A DNA stretch of 64,000 bases from Pseudomonas sp. 6D_7.1_Bac1 (GCF_025465945.1 NZ_JANLNW010000052.1:62001-126000), one strand, 5' to 3'; shown: positions 17,207 to 26,947, counted from the stretch's first letter. Notes: generated from the letters alone by a model not told the origin. Program-made: numbers and translations.

Positions 17207-17569
17207 ATGTCGCCTTTCAAAGGTCAAACCGGTCTCAAGCGCATTCTCAATGCCGGTGGTTATTCCCTCGACGGTCTGCGTGCAGCCTTCACCGGCGAAG
17301 CCGCTTTCCGTCAACTGGTCCTGCTGAATGTCATCCTGATTCCGCTAGCGTTTCTGCTGAACGTCAGCCACGTCGAGCGTGCCTTGCTGATTGCCGTTTG
17401 TATGCTGGCGCTGATTGTTGAGTTGCTCAATTCGGCCGTGGAAGCGGCAATTGACCGGATTTCCCTCGAGCAGCACCCGCTGTCGAAAAATGCCAAGGAC
17501 ATGGGCAGCGCTGCTCAGCTGGTGGCCCTGAGCATGATCGCGCTGGTGTGGGCGGTGATTCTGCTTTAA
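17207..17569 (+). CDS. dgkA: Diacylglycerol kinase
   Basis: 120 residues with three membrane segments. LLIAVCMLALIVELLNSAVEAAIDRISLE contains the ELLNSAxE signature with the catalytic glutamate. It recycles diacylglycerol from lipid and periplasmic glucan synthesis to phosphatidate. It lies 75 bases after the erdR-like gene. Its TAA stop and the stop of the convergent LysR gene share four bases (TTAA). Confidence 0.94.
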   Translation: MSPFKGQTGLKRILNAGGYSLDGLRAAFTGEAAFRQLVLLNVILIPLAFLLNVSHVERALLIAVCMLALIVELLNSAVEAAIDRISLEQHPLSKNAKDMGSAAQLVALSMIALVWAVILL

Positions 17570-18492
17570 GCAATCGTTGGCAGAACGATCTCGTCGCTGC
17601 GCTGAACCCCGGCGGTGAAAGCGCGGCACAGCTCGAGAAACTCCCGCATGGCCGACGTCTGATATTTCTGTTTATGCCAGATGAAATAGAACTGCCGCGC
17701 CAGATCCAGATCCGGCGTTTCCACCGCCACCAGACTGCCGCGACGGAACGCGTCACGTAGCGCCAGGCGCGAAATACAGCCAATCCCCAAGCCAGACTCC
17801 ACTGCGCGTTTGATCGCTTCGGTGTGTTCCAGCTCAAGTCGGATATTCAATGCGCTACGGTGATGACGCATGGCCTGGTCAAAGGTCAGGCGCGTGCCGG
17901 AACCCTGCTCGCGAAGGATCCACGCCTCATGGGTCAGTTCCTCCATGGTCGCCTGGCCACGGGCGGCCAGCGGATGCTGCGGGGCGCAAAACACCACGAG
18001 TTCATCCTCGACCCAGCTTTGCACCTCGATGTCCGGGTGGCTGCAGTCGCCTTCGATTAGACCCAGGTCAATTTCATAGTGGGCGACTTGTTGCACGATG
18101 TTGGCAGTGTTCTGAACGTGCAGCTTCACCTGGCTTTCCGGGTGGCGCTGCATGAAGCCGCCGATCAGCAGGGTCGCCAGGTAATTGCCGATGGTCAGCG
18201 TGGCGCCGACCGCCAACGAGCCGAATCCGGACTTGCCGTTGAGCAGGTCTTCGATTTCCTTGGCCTGGTCCAACAAAGCCACCGCCTGCGGCAACAGTTG
18301 TTTGCCCATGGCGTTGAGGCTCAGCCGCTTGCCTGCGCGGTCGAACAATTGGCAGCTGGATTGGCGCTCAAGCTCGGTGATAGAGGTGCTGGCTGCCGAC
18401 TGCGAAAGGTTGAGCAGGCCCGCAGCACGGGACACACTCTCTTGCTGAGCGACGGCGACGAAGACTTGAAGTTGACGTAGAGTAAATCGCAT
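17566..18492 (-). CDS. finR: LysR-type regulator FinR-like
   Basis: 308 residues from the ATG giving MRFTLRQLQVFVAVAQ. N-terminal winged helix (ESVSRAAGLLNLSQSAASTSITELE) and a substrate-binding domain from about residue 90. It is divergent from the ferredoxin-NADP reductase gene with 149 bases between them. In P. putida the regulator in this arrangement, FinR, activates fpr in response to oxidative stress. An AT-rich stretch at 18485-18540 should hold both promoters. Confidence 0.85.
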   Translation of the reverse strand: MRFTLRQLQVFVAVAQQESVSRAAGLLNLSQSAASTSITELERQSSCQLFDRAGKRLSLNAMGKQLLPQAVALLDQAKEIEDLLNGKSGFGSLAVGATLTIGNYLATLLIGGFMQRHPESQVKLHVQNTANIVQQVAHYEIDLGLIEGDCSHPDIEVQSWVEDELVVFCAPQHPLAARGQATMEELTHEAWILREQGSGTRLTFDQAMRHHRSALNIRLELEHTEAIKRAVESGLGIGCISRLALRDAFRRGSLVAVETPDLDLARQFYFIWHKQKYQTSAMREFLELCRAFTAGVQRSDEIVLPTIA

Positions 18493-18641
18493 ATCTATAT
18501 AACCGATAACCCTTATCTTAATAATCCATTTAACAGATATTGTCGCTGCCATTAGAATGCTATGCAATTGCGCTCAGCAGCTTATTCTTTGCAGGGCAGG
18601 CGCAGAGCATGCGCAGACAAATTTCCAGGAGTCCCCCGTAC

Positions 18642-19421
18642 ATGAGCAACATGAACCACGAGCGTGTCCTCAGTGTTCATCACTGGAACGACACCCTGTT
18701 CAGCTTCAAGTGCACCCGTGATCCGGGCCTGCGCTTCGAGAACGGCCAGTTCGTGATGATCGGCCTGCAACAGCCCAACGGCCGCCCGCTTATGCGCGCT
18801 TACTCGATTGCCAGCCCGAACTGGGAAGAGCATCTGGAGTTCTTCAGCATCAAGGTTCCCGATGGTCCGCTGACTTCCCAGCTGCAGCATCTGAAGGAAG
18901 GCGACGAGATCATCATCAGCAAGAAACCGACCGGCACCCTGGTGCTGGACGATTTGAAGCCTGGCAAGCACCTGTACCTGCTCAGCACCGGTACTGGTCT
19001 GGCGCCGTTCATGAGCGTCATCCAGGATCCGGAAACCTATGAGCGTTTCGAAAAAGTGATCCTGTGCCACGGCGTACGTTACGTCAACGAAGTCGCTTAC
19101 CGCGAGTTCATCACCGAGCACCTGCCGCAGAACGAATTCTTCGGTGAGGCCCTGCGTGACAAGTTGATCTACTACCCGACCGTGACTCGCGAGCCATTCG
19201 AAAACGAAGGCCGTCTGACCGACCTGATGCGCAGCGGCAAACTGTTCAGCGACATCGGCCTGCCGCCGATCAACCCTGAAGACGACCGCGCCATGCTCTG
19301 TGGCAGCCCGAGCATGCTCGACGAGACCAGCGAAGTGCTGAACAGCTTCGGTCTGAAAGTTTCGCCGCGTATGCGCGAACCGGGTGACTACCTGATCGAG
19401 CGTGCGTTCGTCGAGAAGTAA
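18642..19421 (+). CDS. fpr: Ferredoxin-NADP reductase
   Basis: 259 residues from ATG 18642 behind CCAGGAG. RAYSIAS binds FAD, GTGLAPFMSVIQDPETYERF binds NADP, and the C-terminus (RMREPGDYLIERAFVEK) is typical of the bacterial subclass. It exchanges electrons between NADPH and ferredoxin/flavodoxin, for Fe-S cluster repair and stress defence. It is transcribed away from finR. Confidence 0.96.
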   Translation: MSNMNHERVLSVHHWNDTLFSFKCTRDPGLRFENGQFVMIGLQQPNGRPLMRAYSIASPNWEEHLEFFSIKVPDGPLTSQLQHLKEGDEIIISKKPTGTLVLDDLKPGKHLYLLSTGTGLAPFMSVIQDPETYERFEKVILCHGVRYVNEVAYREFITEHLPQNEFFGEALRDKLIYYPTVTREPFENEGRLTDLMRSGKLFSDIGLPPINPEDDRAMLCGSPSMLDETSEVLNSFGLKVSPRMREPGDYLIERAFVEK

Positions 19422-19446
19422 GCCGTACTCAACTGCTCTGCTTTCC

Positions 19447-19538
19447 CTGTGGGAGCGAGCCTGCTCGCGAAAGCGGTGTGACAGTCAACTTCAATGTCGA
19501 CTGACACGCCCCCTTCGCGAGCAGGCTCGCTCCCACAG
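19447..19538. repeat. REPIN, GAGCCTGCTC type
   Basis: Perfect 25-bp arms at 19447-19471 and 19514-19538 containing GGGAGCGAGCCTGCTCGCGA, with 42 bases between. It fills the gap between fpr and the convergent trmO. Confidence 0.92.
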
Positions 19539-19551
19539 TGGTTTCTGGCGT

Positions 19552-20250
19552 TCAGATCTTTACAGGGATGACTTCGAGGACGCGGATCAGTCCGGCTTCG
19601 GGGTAATGCCAGCGTACGTCCAGGTCCCAGAACTGCGCGCCGTATTCGCGTTCGGGGGTAGGCGTCTGGTACGCCGGGCGCGGGTCCTGCGCCAGGCATT
19701 GCTCGATCAACTCGACCAAGGGCTCTTCAAGGCGCTGAGCATGCGTATGAGCCTGTTGCAGCGCGGCATCCGTCCACTGCACCGGAATCAGCTGCGGTGC
19801 GGCGCTGGCGATCTCGTTGGACGCTCCCGTGATGATATCGGCGTAGGGCACGTAGGGTTTGATGTCGAGAATCGGCGTACCGTCCAGCAGGTCGATGCCG
19901 GAGATCCACAGGCGATTGGCCTCAACCTTGTCCAGCTTGACCACCGATTGCCCAATGCCATTGGGTCGATGGGTCGCACGCGTGGCGAACACGCCCATGG
20001 ACTTGTTGCCGCCCAAGCGCGGCGGGCGGACTTTGAGTCGCGGCTTGTCTTCCAGTGCCTGATGGAACAGGAACAGCAGCCAGACATGGCTGACCTGTTC
20101 CAGGCCTTGTACCGCGTCGCCCTGATCGAACGGCGCCACCAATTCCAGAATGCCGCGAGCGGCTGGCGCCAGTTGCGGCTGACGCGGAATGGCGAACTTC
20201 TCCTTGAAACAGGAGCGCACAAAGCCGATGGGGGTAACGCTGTAGGTCAT
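19552..20250 (-). CDS. trmO: tRNA (N6-threonylcarbamoyladenosine-37 N6)-methyltransferase TrmO
   Basis: 232 residues from the ATG giving MTYSVTPIGFVRSCFKEKFAIPRQP. The SAM-dependent beta-barrel TrmO/YaeB domain has FATRATHRPNGIGQS (SAM pocket) and LLDGTPILDIKPYVPYAD, both strong hallmarks. The C-terminal half is the small extra domain. It methylates t6A37 in threonine tRNAs. The two-base gap to the yehS-like gene upstream indicates an operon. Confidence 0.95.
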   Translation of the reverse strand: MTYSVTPIGFVRSCFKEKFAIPRQPQLAPAARGILELVAPFDQGDAVQGLEQVSHVWLLFLFHQALEDKPRLKVRPPRLGGNKSMGVFATRATHRPNGIGQSVVKLDKVEANRLWISGIDLLDGTPILDIKPYVPYADIITGASNEIASAAPQLIPVQWTDAALQQAHTHAQRLEEPLVELIEQCLAQDPRPAYQTPTPEREYGAQFWDLDVRWHYPEAGLIRVLEVIPVKI

Positions 20251-20252
20251 GG

Positions 20253-20720
20253 TCAGCTGCGAACGCGCAAGGTCAGGCCCTTGAGGAAATTGCGCAACAA
20301 CTGGTCGCCGCATGGGCGGTAGTTGGTGTGGCCGAACTTGCGAAACAGCGCGCTCAGCTCAGGCTTGGAGACCGGGAACTCGGCAGCCTTGAGGATGGCG
20401 TGCATGTCGTCTTCTTTCAGTTCGAAGGCCACACGCAGTTTCTTCAGGATGATGTTGTTGGTGACCGGCAGCTCGATCGGCTGCGGCGGACGGCTTTCGT
20501 CCTTGCCACGCTTGAAGAACACCAGGCCATCGAGGAAATGCGCCATGACGTCGTCCGGGCAACGTACGAAGCCTTCCTCGTCTTCCTCTTTTTTATCAAG
20601 GTACGTCACCAAGTCTTCCATGGTCACGTCCATGCCGCCGAGCTTGATGATCTCAATGACTTTCTTGTCGCTGATGTCGAGCATGTAGCGCACGCTGCGC
20701 AGTACGTCGTTATGAATCAT
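20253..20720 (-). CDS. DUF1456 family protein (YehS-like)
   Basis: 155 residues from the second ATG (MIHNDVLRSVRYMLDISD), which matches E. coli YehS better than the ATG three codons earlier. Two copies of the ~65-residue DUF1456 helical unit are visible: NDVLRSVRYML...FLDGLVFFKRG, then NNIILKKLRVAFELKEDD...LLRNFLKGL. The biological role is not known. It probably shares a transcript with trmO. Confidence 0.9.
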   Translation of the reverse strand: MIHNDVLRSVRYMLDISDKKVIEIIKLGGMDVTMEDLVTYLDKKEEDEEGFVRCPDDVMAHFLDGLVFFKRGKDESRPPQPIELPVTNNIILKKLRVAFELKEDDMHAILKAAEFPVSKPELSALFRKFGHTNYRPCGDQLLRNFLKGLTLRVRS

Positions 20721-20795
20721 GGTGTGCAATCCTGATATTCAACAGTGGGCGCCGCGTAAAAAGCGGCGCCGAAATGTAGGGCGGCGTAAAAAGTC

Positions 20796-21506
20796 TTAGA
20801 ACTTTTCTTTGCCGGAAAGATAGCGCCATTGCCCCAACGGCACTTTGCCAATGGAAACACCGCCGATGCGGATGCGACGGATGGCGACGACCTTCAGGCC
20901 GACGGCCTGGCAGAACAGGGCAATCACGCCCGGTTGTGGGTTTTTCATCGCAAAACGCAGGCGGTTTTCGCTCTGCCAGCTGGCTTTGACCGGCGGCAGT
21001 TCCTTGCCCTTGTAGGTCAGGCCGTGGTTCAAGCGGTTGAGGCCGTGAGCCACCATCTCGCCTTCAACCTCGACTACATACTCTTGCTCGATCTTGGCGG
21101 AGTCGGCGGTGAGCTTGCGCAGGATCTTCCAGTCCTGGGTAAACACCAACAAACCGCTGGCATTTGCCTGCAGGTCGGTACTGGCGGTCAGGCGCAGGAA
21201 GTGGCCCTTGAGCGGGCGTTTGCTGAAGCGGTGTTCTTCGCTCAGGGTCTCGGCGCTGATGGTTGCCATGGCTGTTTCCGCGTCCATGCCAGCAGGCACG
21301 TTTAGCAGGATGGTCACCGGCTCCGGCGCGGTGGCCTTGGCCTCGGGGTCGAGTTCGACTTTCTGGGTGTCGACCTTGAACTGCGGCTCATCGATGACTT
21401 CGCCGTCCACGGTAACCCAGCCGCCCTCAATGAACAGCTCAGCCTCCCGACGGGAACAGCCGACGAGCTCGATGAGGCGTTTGGAGAGACGAATCGGGTC
21501 AGTCAT
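20796..21506 (-). CDS. RNA pseudouridine synthase, RsuA/RluB/E/F family, atypical active site
   Basis: 236 residues from the ATG giving MTDPIRLSKRLIELVGCSRREAE. The N-terminal S4 RNA-binding domain spans residues 5-60. The synthase domain contains NPQPGVIALFCQAVGLKVVAIRRIRIGGV near the end. The usual GRLDxxTxGL catalytic motif reads TDLQANASGLLVFTQD, so at the position of the nucleophilic Asp there is Gln if aligned without a gap (an Asp stands two residues earlier). Either the active residue has shifted or the protein is an RNA-binding relative. The target RNA is unknown. Confidence 0.8.
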   Translation of the reverse strand: MTDPIRLSKRLIELVGCSRREAELFIEGGWVTVDGEVIDEPQFKVDTQKVELDPEAKATAPEPVTILLNVPAGMDAETAMATISAETLSEEHRFSKRPLKGHFLRLTASTDLQANASGLLVFTQDWKILRKLTADSAKIEQEYVVEVEGEMVAHGLNRLNHGLTYKGKELPPVKASWQSENRLRFAMKNPQPGVIALFCQAVGLKVVAIRRIRIGGVSIGKVPLGQWRYLSGKEKF

Positions 21507-21588
21507 GACAGGGGCCGTTACAAAAGGGGGGAGGCATTGTACCTGCCTCGCGCCGGTTAATCGCGGGTCCATTTGCCTTGTGTGGCTT

Positions 21589-22062
21589 TTAGCCGCGCTG
21601 TGCCTGTTGATTGGCCTGTTTCAAGCGCATGTGCAGCAGCGGATAAGGCTGGCCCATGCCATCGACCTCCGAGCGCCCGATGACTTCGAAACCCTGTTTG
21701 AAATAAAACCCCAAGGCTTGCGGGTTTTGTTCGTTGACGTCCAGTTCATCGGCATTCAGGTGTTCGAGGGCGTAGCGCAGCAGTTGTTTGCCCAGGCCTT
21801 CGCCACGATGTTCGGGGGCGATAAAGAGCATTTCGACCTTGCCCGCCGCAACCCCGGCGAACCCGGTGATGTGCTGGCGTCGGTCGCGGGTGCAGATCAG
21901 CATGACGGAATCCAGGTAGCGGGTGAGCACCAGGTTTTTCAGCCGCTCGATGTAACTGTCCGGCAAAAAATCATGGGTGGCGCGTACCGACGCCTCCCAG
22001 ACTTGGGTCAGTTCTTCGTAGTCGCTGTGTTTCGGTGTATGGATGACCGAGTGATGGCGCAT
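21589..22062 (-). CDS. GNAT family N-acetyltransferase
   Basis: 157 residues from the ATG giving MRHHSVIHTPKHSDYEEL. VEMLFIAPEHRGEGLGKQLLRYAL is the acetyl-CoA binding motif A (R/Q-x-x-G-x-G/A), followed by LDVNEQNPQALGFYFKQGFEVIGRSEVD. It resembles E. coli YjaB. The acceptor substrate cannot be predicted. Confidence 0.85.
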   Translation of the reverse strand: MRHHSVIHTPKHSDYEELTQVWEASVRATHDFLPDSYIERLKNLVLTRYLDSVMLICTRDRRQHITGFAGVAAGKVEMLFIAPEHRGEGLGKQLLRYALEHLNADELDVNEQNPQALGFYFKQGFEVIGRSEVDGMGQPYPLLHMRLKQANQQAQRG

Positions 22063-22125
22063 TCCCGCCTGCCCCTTGTGCTGTGCGTGAGGTGAAATCC
22101 TCTTGCTGAACAAAACGATAGACGT

Positions 22126-22163
22126 AAAAAAGCCCCGCATCTCGTGAAGAGTGCGGGGCTTTT
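22126..22163. terminator. Terminator between rimO and the GNAT gene
   Basis: AAAAAAGCCCCGCA pairs with TGCGGGGCTTTT; inner CTC/GAG pairs extend the stem. Read on the minus strand it ends the rimO transcript with a six-U tail. Confidence 0.9.
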
Positions 22164-22177
22164 CATATTTTTTGCGT

Positions 22178-23512
22178 TTAGATCTGTTCAGCCCACAGGT
22201 CGTATTCGTCGGCGTCGGTCACCTTGCACCAGACTTTGTCGCCCGGCTTGAGGTTGCTGCCGTTGTCGATGAACACGTTGCCGTCGATTTCCGGGGCATC
22301 GAAGAAGCAACGGCCGACTGCGCCTTGCTCGTCGACTTCATCGACCAATACTTCGATTTCACGGCCGATGCGCATTTGCAGGCGCGCCGAGCTGATGGCT
22401 TGCTGGTGCGCCATGAAGCGGTCCCAACGGTCCTGCTTGACGTCGTCCGGCACGATGTCCAGATCCAGGTCATTGGCCGGTGCACCTTCAACCGGCGAGT
22501 ACTGGAAGCAGCCGACGCGGTCGAGCTGGGCTTCGGTCAGCCAGTTCAGCAGGTACTGGAAGTCTTCTTCGGTTTCGCCCGGGAAGCCGACGATGAAGGT
22601 CGAACGGATGATCAGGTCCGGGCAGATCTCGCGCCAGTTCTTGATGCGCGCCAGGGTCTTGTCTTCGAACGCCGGGCGTTTCATCGCCTTGAGGACTTTC
22701 GGGCTGGCGTGCTGGAACGGGATGTCCAGGTACGGCAGGATTTTCCCGGCGGCCATCAGCGGGATCAGCTCGTCGACGTGTGGGTACGGGTAAACGTAGT
22801 GCAGACGAACCCAGACGCCGAGGGTGCTGAGTGCTTCGCAGAGTTCGGTCATGCGGGTTTTCACCGGCGCGCCGTTCCAGAAGCCGGTGCGGTACTTGAT
22901 GTCGACGCCGTAGGCGCTGGTGTCCTGGGAGATCACCAGCAGCTCTTTGACACCGGATTTGACCAGGCGCTGGGCTTCGTCGAGCACATCGCCAACCGGA
23001 CGGCTGACCAGTTTGCCGCGCATCGACGGGATGATGCAGAAGCTGCAGCTATGGTTGCAGCCTTCGGAAATCTTCAGGTAGGCGTAGTGACGCGGCGTCA
23101 GCTTGATGCCTTGCGGCGGCACCAGGTCGATCAGCGGGTTGTGATCCTTGCGCGGCGGCACGACGTCGTGCACGGCGTTGACCACTTGCTCGTACTGCTG
23201 CGGACCGGTCACGGCCAGCACGCTCGGGTGCACGTTGCGGATGGTGCCTTCTTCGACACCCATGCAGCCGGTCACGATGACCTTGCCGTTTTCCTTGATG
23301 GCTTCGCCAATCACTTCCAGGGATTCGGCCTTGGCCGAGTCGATGAAGCCACAGGTGTTGACCACCACGACATCGGCGTCCTGATAGGTGGACACGACGT
23401 CATAGCCTTCCATGCGCAGTTGGGTAAGGATGCGCTCGGAGTCGACCAGTGCTTTCGGGCAACCCAGGGATACGAAGCCAACTTTAGGGTTGGCCGGCGT
23501 GGTGGTGGACAT
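22178..23512 (-). CDS. rimO: Ribosomal protein S12 methylthiotransferase RimO
   Basis: 444 residues. N-terminal UPF0004 domain ([19 protein letters not shown]), radical-SAM core with [11 protein letters not shown] (three cysteines for the 4Fe-4S cluster) and PSMRGK, and a TRAM domain from about residue 375. It adds a methylthio group to Asp88 of S12. [12 protein letters not shown] distinguishes it from MiaB. It is a single gene ending at a terminator. Confidence 0.97.
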   Translation of the reverse strand: MSTTTPANPKVGFVSLGCPKALVDSERILTQLRMEGYDVVSTYQDADVVVVNTCGFIDSAKAESLEVIGEAIKENGKVIVTGCMGVEEGTIRNVHPSVLAVTGPQQYEQVVNAVHDVVPPRKDHNPLIDLVPPQGIKLTPRHYAYLKISEGCNHSCSFCIIPSMRGKLVSRPVGDVLDEAQRLVKSGVKELLVISQDTSAYGVDIKYRTGFWNGAPVKTRMTELCEALSTLGVWVRLHYVYPYPHVDELIPLMAAGKILPYLDIPFQHASPKVLKAMKRPAFEDKTLARIKNWREICPDLIIRSTFIVGFPGETEEDFQYLLNWLTEAQLDRVGCFQYSPVEGAPANDLDLDIVPDDVKQDRWDRFMAHQQAISSARLQMRIGREIEVLVDEVDEQGAVGRCFFDAPEIDGNVFIDNGSNLKPGDKVWCKVTDADEYDLWAEQI

Positions 23513-23829
23513 GTCTAACCTCGGTATAAGTTGCGCCTCCGGCCAGAAAGGGCAGGGCAGCAGACGGGCACTTTACGCGCCTCTGATCAAAAAGTGCGCA
23601 ATTCTAGCGACGGTCAGCGCACTTGACCAGCTTTATGCAGGGAAATACGACGAGTGCTGCGCTATGCTTCGCGCCGTTATACCCAGACGTATTTTTTCCG
23701 TTAATAATTCGTCTGTATCAATAAGTAAAACAGCGCATGCTGCACGGCAGTCTGCACAGGTTTTCAAAGCGTAGACCCTGGTGTCATGCTTTTTATATGA
23801 AGCCCCGGTCTTGGTGGCAGGAGTGGTTG
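23513..23829. other. 317-bp divergent promoter region rimO/kup
   Basis: No coding signs. It is AT-rich at 23585-23770 and must hold the promoters of rimO (minus) and kup (plus). I see no recognisable riboswitch fold by eye. Confidence 0.5.
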
Positions 23830-25731
23830 ATGGGTCAGGCAAGTAGTCAGGCAGTAGGCTCAGGGCATTCCGGGGCAAAGCCCTTGGGAATGTTGGTAGC
23901 GGCGGTCGGGGTGGTTTATGGCGATATCGGTACCAGCCCGCTGTACACCCTCAAAGAGGTGTTTACCGGCGGCTATGGGGTACAAGTCAACCATGACGGG
24001 GTATTCGGGATTCTGGCGCTGATTTTCTGGTCGCTGATCTGGGTGGTCTCGATCAAGTACGTGCTGTTCATTCTGCGTGCCGACAACCAGGGCGAAGGCG
24101 GGATCATGGCCTTGACCGCGCTGGCGCGGCGAGCGTCGGCATCGTATCCGCGACTGCAGTCGGTGCTGGTGATCCTCGGCCTGATCGGCGCTGCGTTGTT
24201 CTATGGCGACAGCATGATCACCCCGGCGATTTCCGTATTGTCGGCGGTGGAAGGTCTGGAACTGGCCTTCGACGGCCTCGAGCGCTGGGTCGTGCCGTTG
24301 TCGCTGATCGTGCTGGTGGGGTTGTTCCTGATCCAGAAACACGGCACCGACCGCATCGGCAAGTTGTTCGGTCCGGTGATGGTGTTGTGGTTCGTGGTGC
24401 TGGGTGTACTGGGTGCTCATGGCATCTCTCAGCATCCGGAAGTGCTGCAAGCGCTGAACCCGATCTGGGGCGTGCGCTTCTTCACGGATCATCCCGGCAT
24501 GGGCATCGCCATTCTCGGCGCTGTGGTGCTGGCGCTGACCGGTGCCGAGGCGCTGTACGCGGACATGGGCCACTTCGGTCGCAAGCCGATTGCTCGTGCC
24601 TGGTTCGCCTTGGTGCTGCCGGCGCTGGTACTCAATTACTTCGGCCAGGGTGCCTTGCTGCTGGAAAACCCGGAAGCGGCGCGTAACCCGTTCTACCTGT
24701 TGGCGCCGGGCTGGGCGTTGATTCCATTGGTGGTGTTGTCGACGCTGGCGACGGTGATCGCTTCCCAGGCGGTGATCTCCGGTGCGTTCTCGCTGACCCG
24801 TCAGGCGATTCAGCTCGGTTACATTCCACGCGTGCATGTTCAGCACACCTCAAGCGCCGAGCAAGGTCAGATCTATATCGGTGCGGTGAACTGGGCGCTG
24901 ATGATCGGGGTGATTTTGCTGGTGATCGGTTTCGGGTCCTCCAACGCTCTGGCCTCGGCTTACGGTGTGGCGGTGACTGGGACCATGCTGATCACCAGTA
25001 TTCTGGTGGCGGCGGTGATGCTGTTGCTGTGGAAATGGTCGCCGATCCTGACGGTGCCGATCCTGATCGGCTTCCTGCTGGTGGACGGGCTGTACTTCGC
25101 CGCCAACGTGCCCAAGATCGTGCAGGGCGGTGCCTTTCCGGTATTGGCGGGGATTGTGCTGTTTATCCTGATGACCACCTGGAAGCGTGGTAAAGAGCTG
25201 CTGGTGGATCGACTGGATGAGGGCGGACTGCCGCTGCCGATTTTTATCAACAGTATTCGCGTGCAGCCACCTCATCGGGTCCAGGGCACGGCGGTGTTCC
25301 TCACTGCGCGGCCGGATGCGGTTCCCCATGCGTTGTTGCACAACTTGTTGCACAACCAGGTGCTGCATGAGCAGGTGGTGCTGCTGACCGTGGTTTACGA
25401 GGACATTCCGCGGGTGCCGAAGCAGCGGCGGTTTGAGGTCGATTCCTACGGTGAGGGCTTCTATCGGGTGATCCTGCACTTCGGCTTTACGGATGAGCCG
25501 GACGTGCCACAAGCGCTGAAGCTGTGTCCTCTCGATGAGCTGAACTTCAGTCCGATGCGTACGACGTATTTCCTCAGCCGTGAGACGGTCATCACCTCCA
25601 AGCTCGTAGGCATGGCCCGCTGGCGCGAAGTGTTGTTCGCCTTCATGCTGAAAAACGCCAACGGCAACCTGCGGTTCTTCAAGTTGCCGGTGAACCGGGT
25701 GATTGAGCTGGGTACTCAGGTAGAGATGTAG
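23830..25731 (+). CDS. kup: Low-affinity potassium transport protein Kup
   Basis: 633 residues from ATG 23830, with GGCAGGAGTGG before it. The start lies 31 codons into a longer open frame; the extra part has no family likeness. [15 protein letters not shown] is the Kup signature, about twelve membrane segments follow, and the C-terminal cytoplasmic part begins near residue 450. It takes up potassium in symport with protons. It ends at a terminator. Confidence 0.96.
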   Translation: MGQASSQAVGSGHSGAKPLGMLVAAVGVVYGDIGTSPLYTLKEVFTGGYGVQVNHDGVFGILALIFWSLIWVVSIKYVLFILRADNQGEGGIMALTALARRASASYPRLQSVLVILGLIGAALFYGDSMITPAISVLSAVEGLELAFDGLERWVVPLSLIVLVGLFLIQKHGTDRIGKLFGPVMVLWFVVLGVLGAHGISQHPEVLQALNPIWGVRFFTDHPGMGIAILGAVVLALTGAEALYADMGHFGRKPIARAWFALVLPALVLNYFGQGALLLENPEAARNPFYLLAPGWALIPLVVLSTLATVIASQAVISGAFSLTRQAIQLGYIPRVHVQHTSSAEQGQIYIGAVNWALMIGVILLVIGFGSSNALASAYGVAVTGTMLITSILVAAVMLLLWKWSPILTVPILIGFLLVDGLYFAANVPKIVQGGAFPVLAGIVLFILMTTWKRGKELLVDRLDEGGLPLPIFINSIRVQPPHRVQGTAVFLTARPDAVPHALLHNLLHNQVLHEQVVLLTVVYEDIPRVPKQRRFEVDSYGEGFYRVILHFGFTDEPDVPQALKLCPLDELNFSPMRTTYFLSRETVITSKLVGMARWREVLFAFMLKNANGNLRFFKLPVNRVIELGTQVEM

Positions 25732-25739
25732 GTCCGATC

Positions 25740-25779
25740 AAAAAAGCCCCCGTTGCCCGTTGGGTAACGGGGGCTTTTT
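25740..25779 (+). terminator. Terminator after kup
   Basis: AAAAAGCCCCCGTTGCCC pairs with GGGTAACGGGGGCTTTTT. A near-identical hairpin (GCCCCCGTTA) ends the alanyl-PG hydrolase gene at 28137-28176. Confidence 0.92.
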
Positions 25780-25812
25780 CGTCTCTGTGCCTTTAGGGGA
25801 CGATAGAGAAAA

Positions 25813-25833
25813 CGGACAAAATCGTACGCTAAG
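25813..25833 (+). repeat. Left inverted repeat of accessory segment
   Basis: The 16 bases AAAATCGTACGCTAAG (25818-25833) recur exactly, inverted, at 27237-27252. Adding the preceding five bases gives 20 of 21 matching positions. The pair encloses 1.4 kb with a single gene. Confidence 0.85.
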
Positions 25834-25990
25834 CGTGCGGCCTGTCAGGTTGAGGCCATAGAGGTTGACGCCGAGGCGTCAGGAAATGCAGAAGGCGGCC
25901 CTACTCTGACGCGGCGCCGGTGGCCCGCCTGACGTCCGGCAGGGGGTGTACTTCAACTGGACGGATGCAGCGCATGCACAGCGGTCATAA

Positions 25991-26947
25991 TCAGCTTCCG
26001 TTCTGCTCATCCGGTGCAGGTGCATGTTGCGCAATCCATTTCCGAACGTACTCCAGTACGCGATTCGCACCCTCGACAGTCTCAGCGAGCTCAATAGGTC
26101 GCTTGCCATCCAGATAGGGATTGGGCTGCTCCATCCATTTGAACACTGCCGCCTTGTTGCCTCGTACCGGGATCGCCAGTTCCAGGATCTCCTGCAGCAG
26201 TTCCGGTTGCCCATACCAGGACTCAGGTTTGGTTGTCGGACGCTTGCCCTGGATGACTCGGGGCAATTGGCAGGCTGCGAGCTCGTTGGAGTTGATATGC
26301 CGGCGAGTCCAGTGAGACAGTTTCACCAAGTCGGTGTTTGGCGGTCGTGTGTGGTCGGTGGTCGGTACAACCACGCCGATCAACACATTGGTGTGAGCTC
26401 TCATCATCTCCAGTGCCGGCGCAATGTCCGTGTCGTTAGTGACGATGATCGCATGATCAATCTGCCCTGTGATTGCGTCGTGGTATGCCTGCAGGGCTAG
26501 GTTCACGTCGCTTTGTTTCTCCTCGACCTTCCAGGCTTGGATTTCCTGGCATTCGCGGGGAGCCCTGTCGGGATGCTCGGCGTCGACGATCTTTACCTTC
26601 ATTTTGTTGACAGCGTAGTAGCCTTCGATCAGCTCGATTCGACCGTCATGCAGCTTGCGCAACGCGGTGTGATAGCGCGCCTGAGACGATACAGACTCGG
26701 GAGCTCGGGCAACGGACTCGATGATCTTTGCGGTGAAGAACTTGATCGAGGGGGAGGTAAGCAGGGTCGATTGCCGGATATGGCCATCGCCATCCTTGAC
26801 TAGCGCGGATGGCAGGATGTGTTTTTCAAAGAGGGGCAGCAGATCCAGCCACTTGTGGGGAGTGCCACGCAAGCAGCCGTAGTAGAAGTTGTATCCGTCG
26901 ATGTAGATGCGAGTGCGCAGAGGCTCTAGCTCAGGCGTTCCCTGCAT
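25991..26947 (-). CDS. NYN-domain nuclease fused to DUF2384 (MbcA/ParS/Xre) domain
   Basis: 318 residues. Residues ~12-215 form a NYN/PIN-like domain: IYIDGYNFYYG (D17), KQSDVNLALQAYHDA (D147) and IIVTNDTDIAPALE (D172, D174) are the acidic metal-binding positions of LabA/limkain-type nucleases. Residues ~247-306 (ELLQEILEL...KAAVFKWMEQPNPYLDGKRPIELAET) follow the DUF2384 pattern W-x-x-x-PNP-x-L-x-G-x-x-P-x-E-L. That domain is otherwise the toxin-binding half of MbcA/ParS/Xre antitoxins. It likely cuts RNA, with the C-terminal part for self-control or binding. CTGGAG precedes the ATG, and a terminator-like hairpin lies 20 bases upstream of it. Confidence 0.75.
   Translation of the reverse strand: MQGTPELEPLRTRIYIDGYNFYYGCLRGTPHKWLDLLPLFEKHILPSALVKDGDGHIRQSTLLTSPSIKFFTAKIIESVARAPESVSSQARYHTALRKLHDGRIELIEGYYAVNKMKVKIVDAEHPDRAPRECQEIQAWKVEEKQSDVNLALQAYHDAITGQIDHAIIVTNDTDIAPALEMMRAHTNVLIGVVVPTTDHTRPPNTDLVKLSHWTRRHINSNELAACQLPRVIQGKRPTTKPESWYGQPELLQEILELAIPVRGNKAAVFKWMEQPNPYLDGKRPIELAETVEGANRVLEYVRKWIAQHAPAPDEQNGS

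Noticed and set aside
22151..23518. 455-codon open frame on the plus strand opposite rimO
   Set aside because: It mirrors rimO codons, has no family likeness, and rimO motifs on the other strand are complete.
23513..23829. Potassium-sensing or other riboswitch before kup
   Set aside because: I could not find conserved motifs of a c-di-AMP or other known riboswitch by eye, and c-di-AMP control is not expected in Pseudomonas.
25991..26947. A standard RES-Xre or MbcTA toxin-antitoxin pair
   Set aside because: No RES-domain or second small gene is adjacent; the DUF2384-like part is fused to a NYN domain instead.
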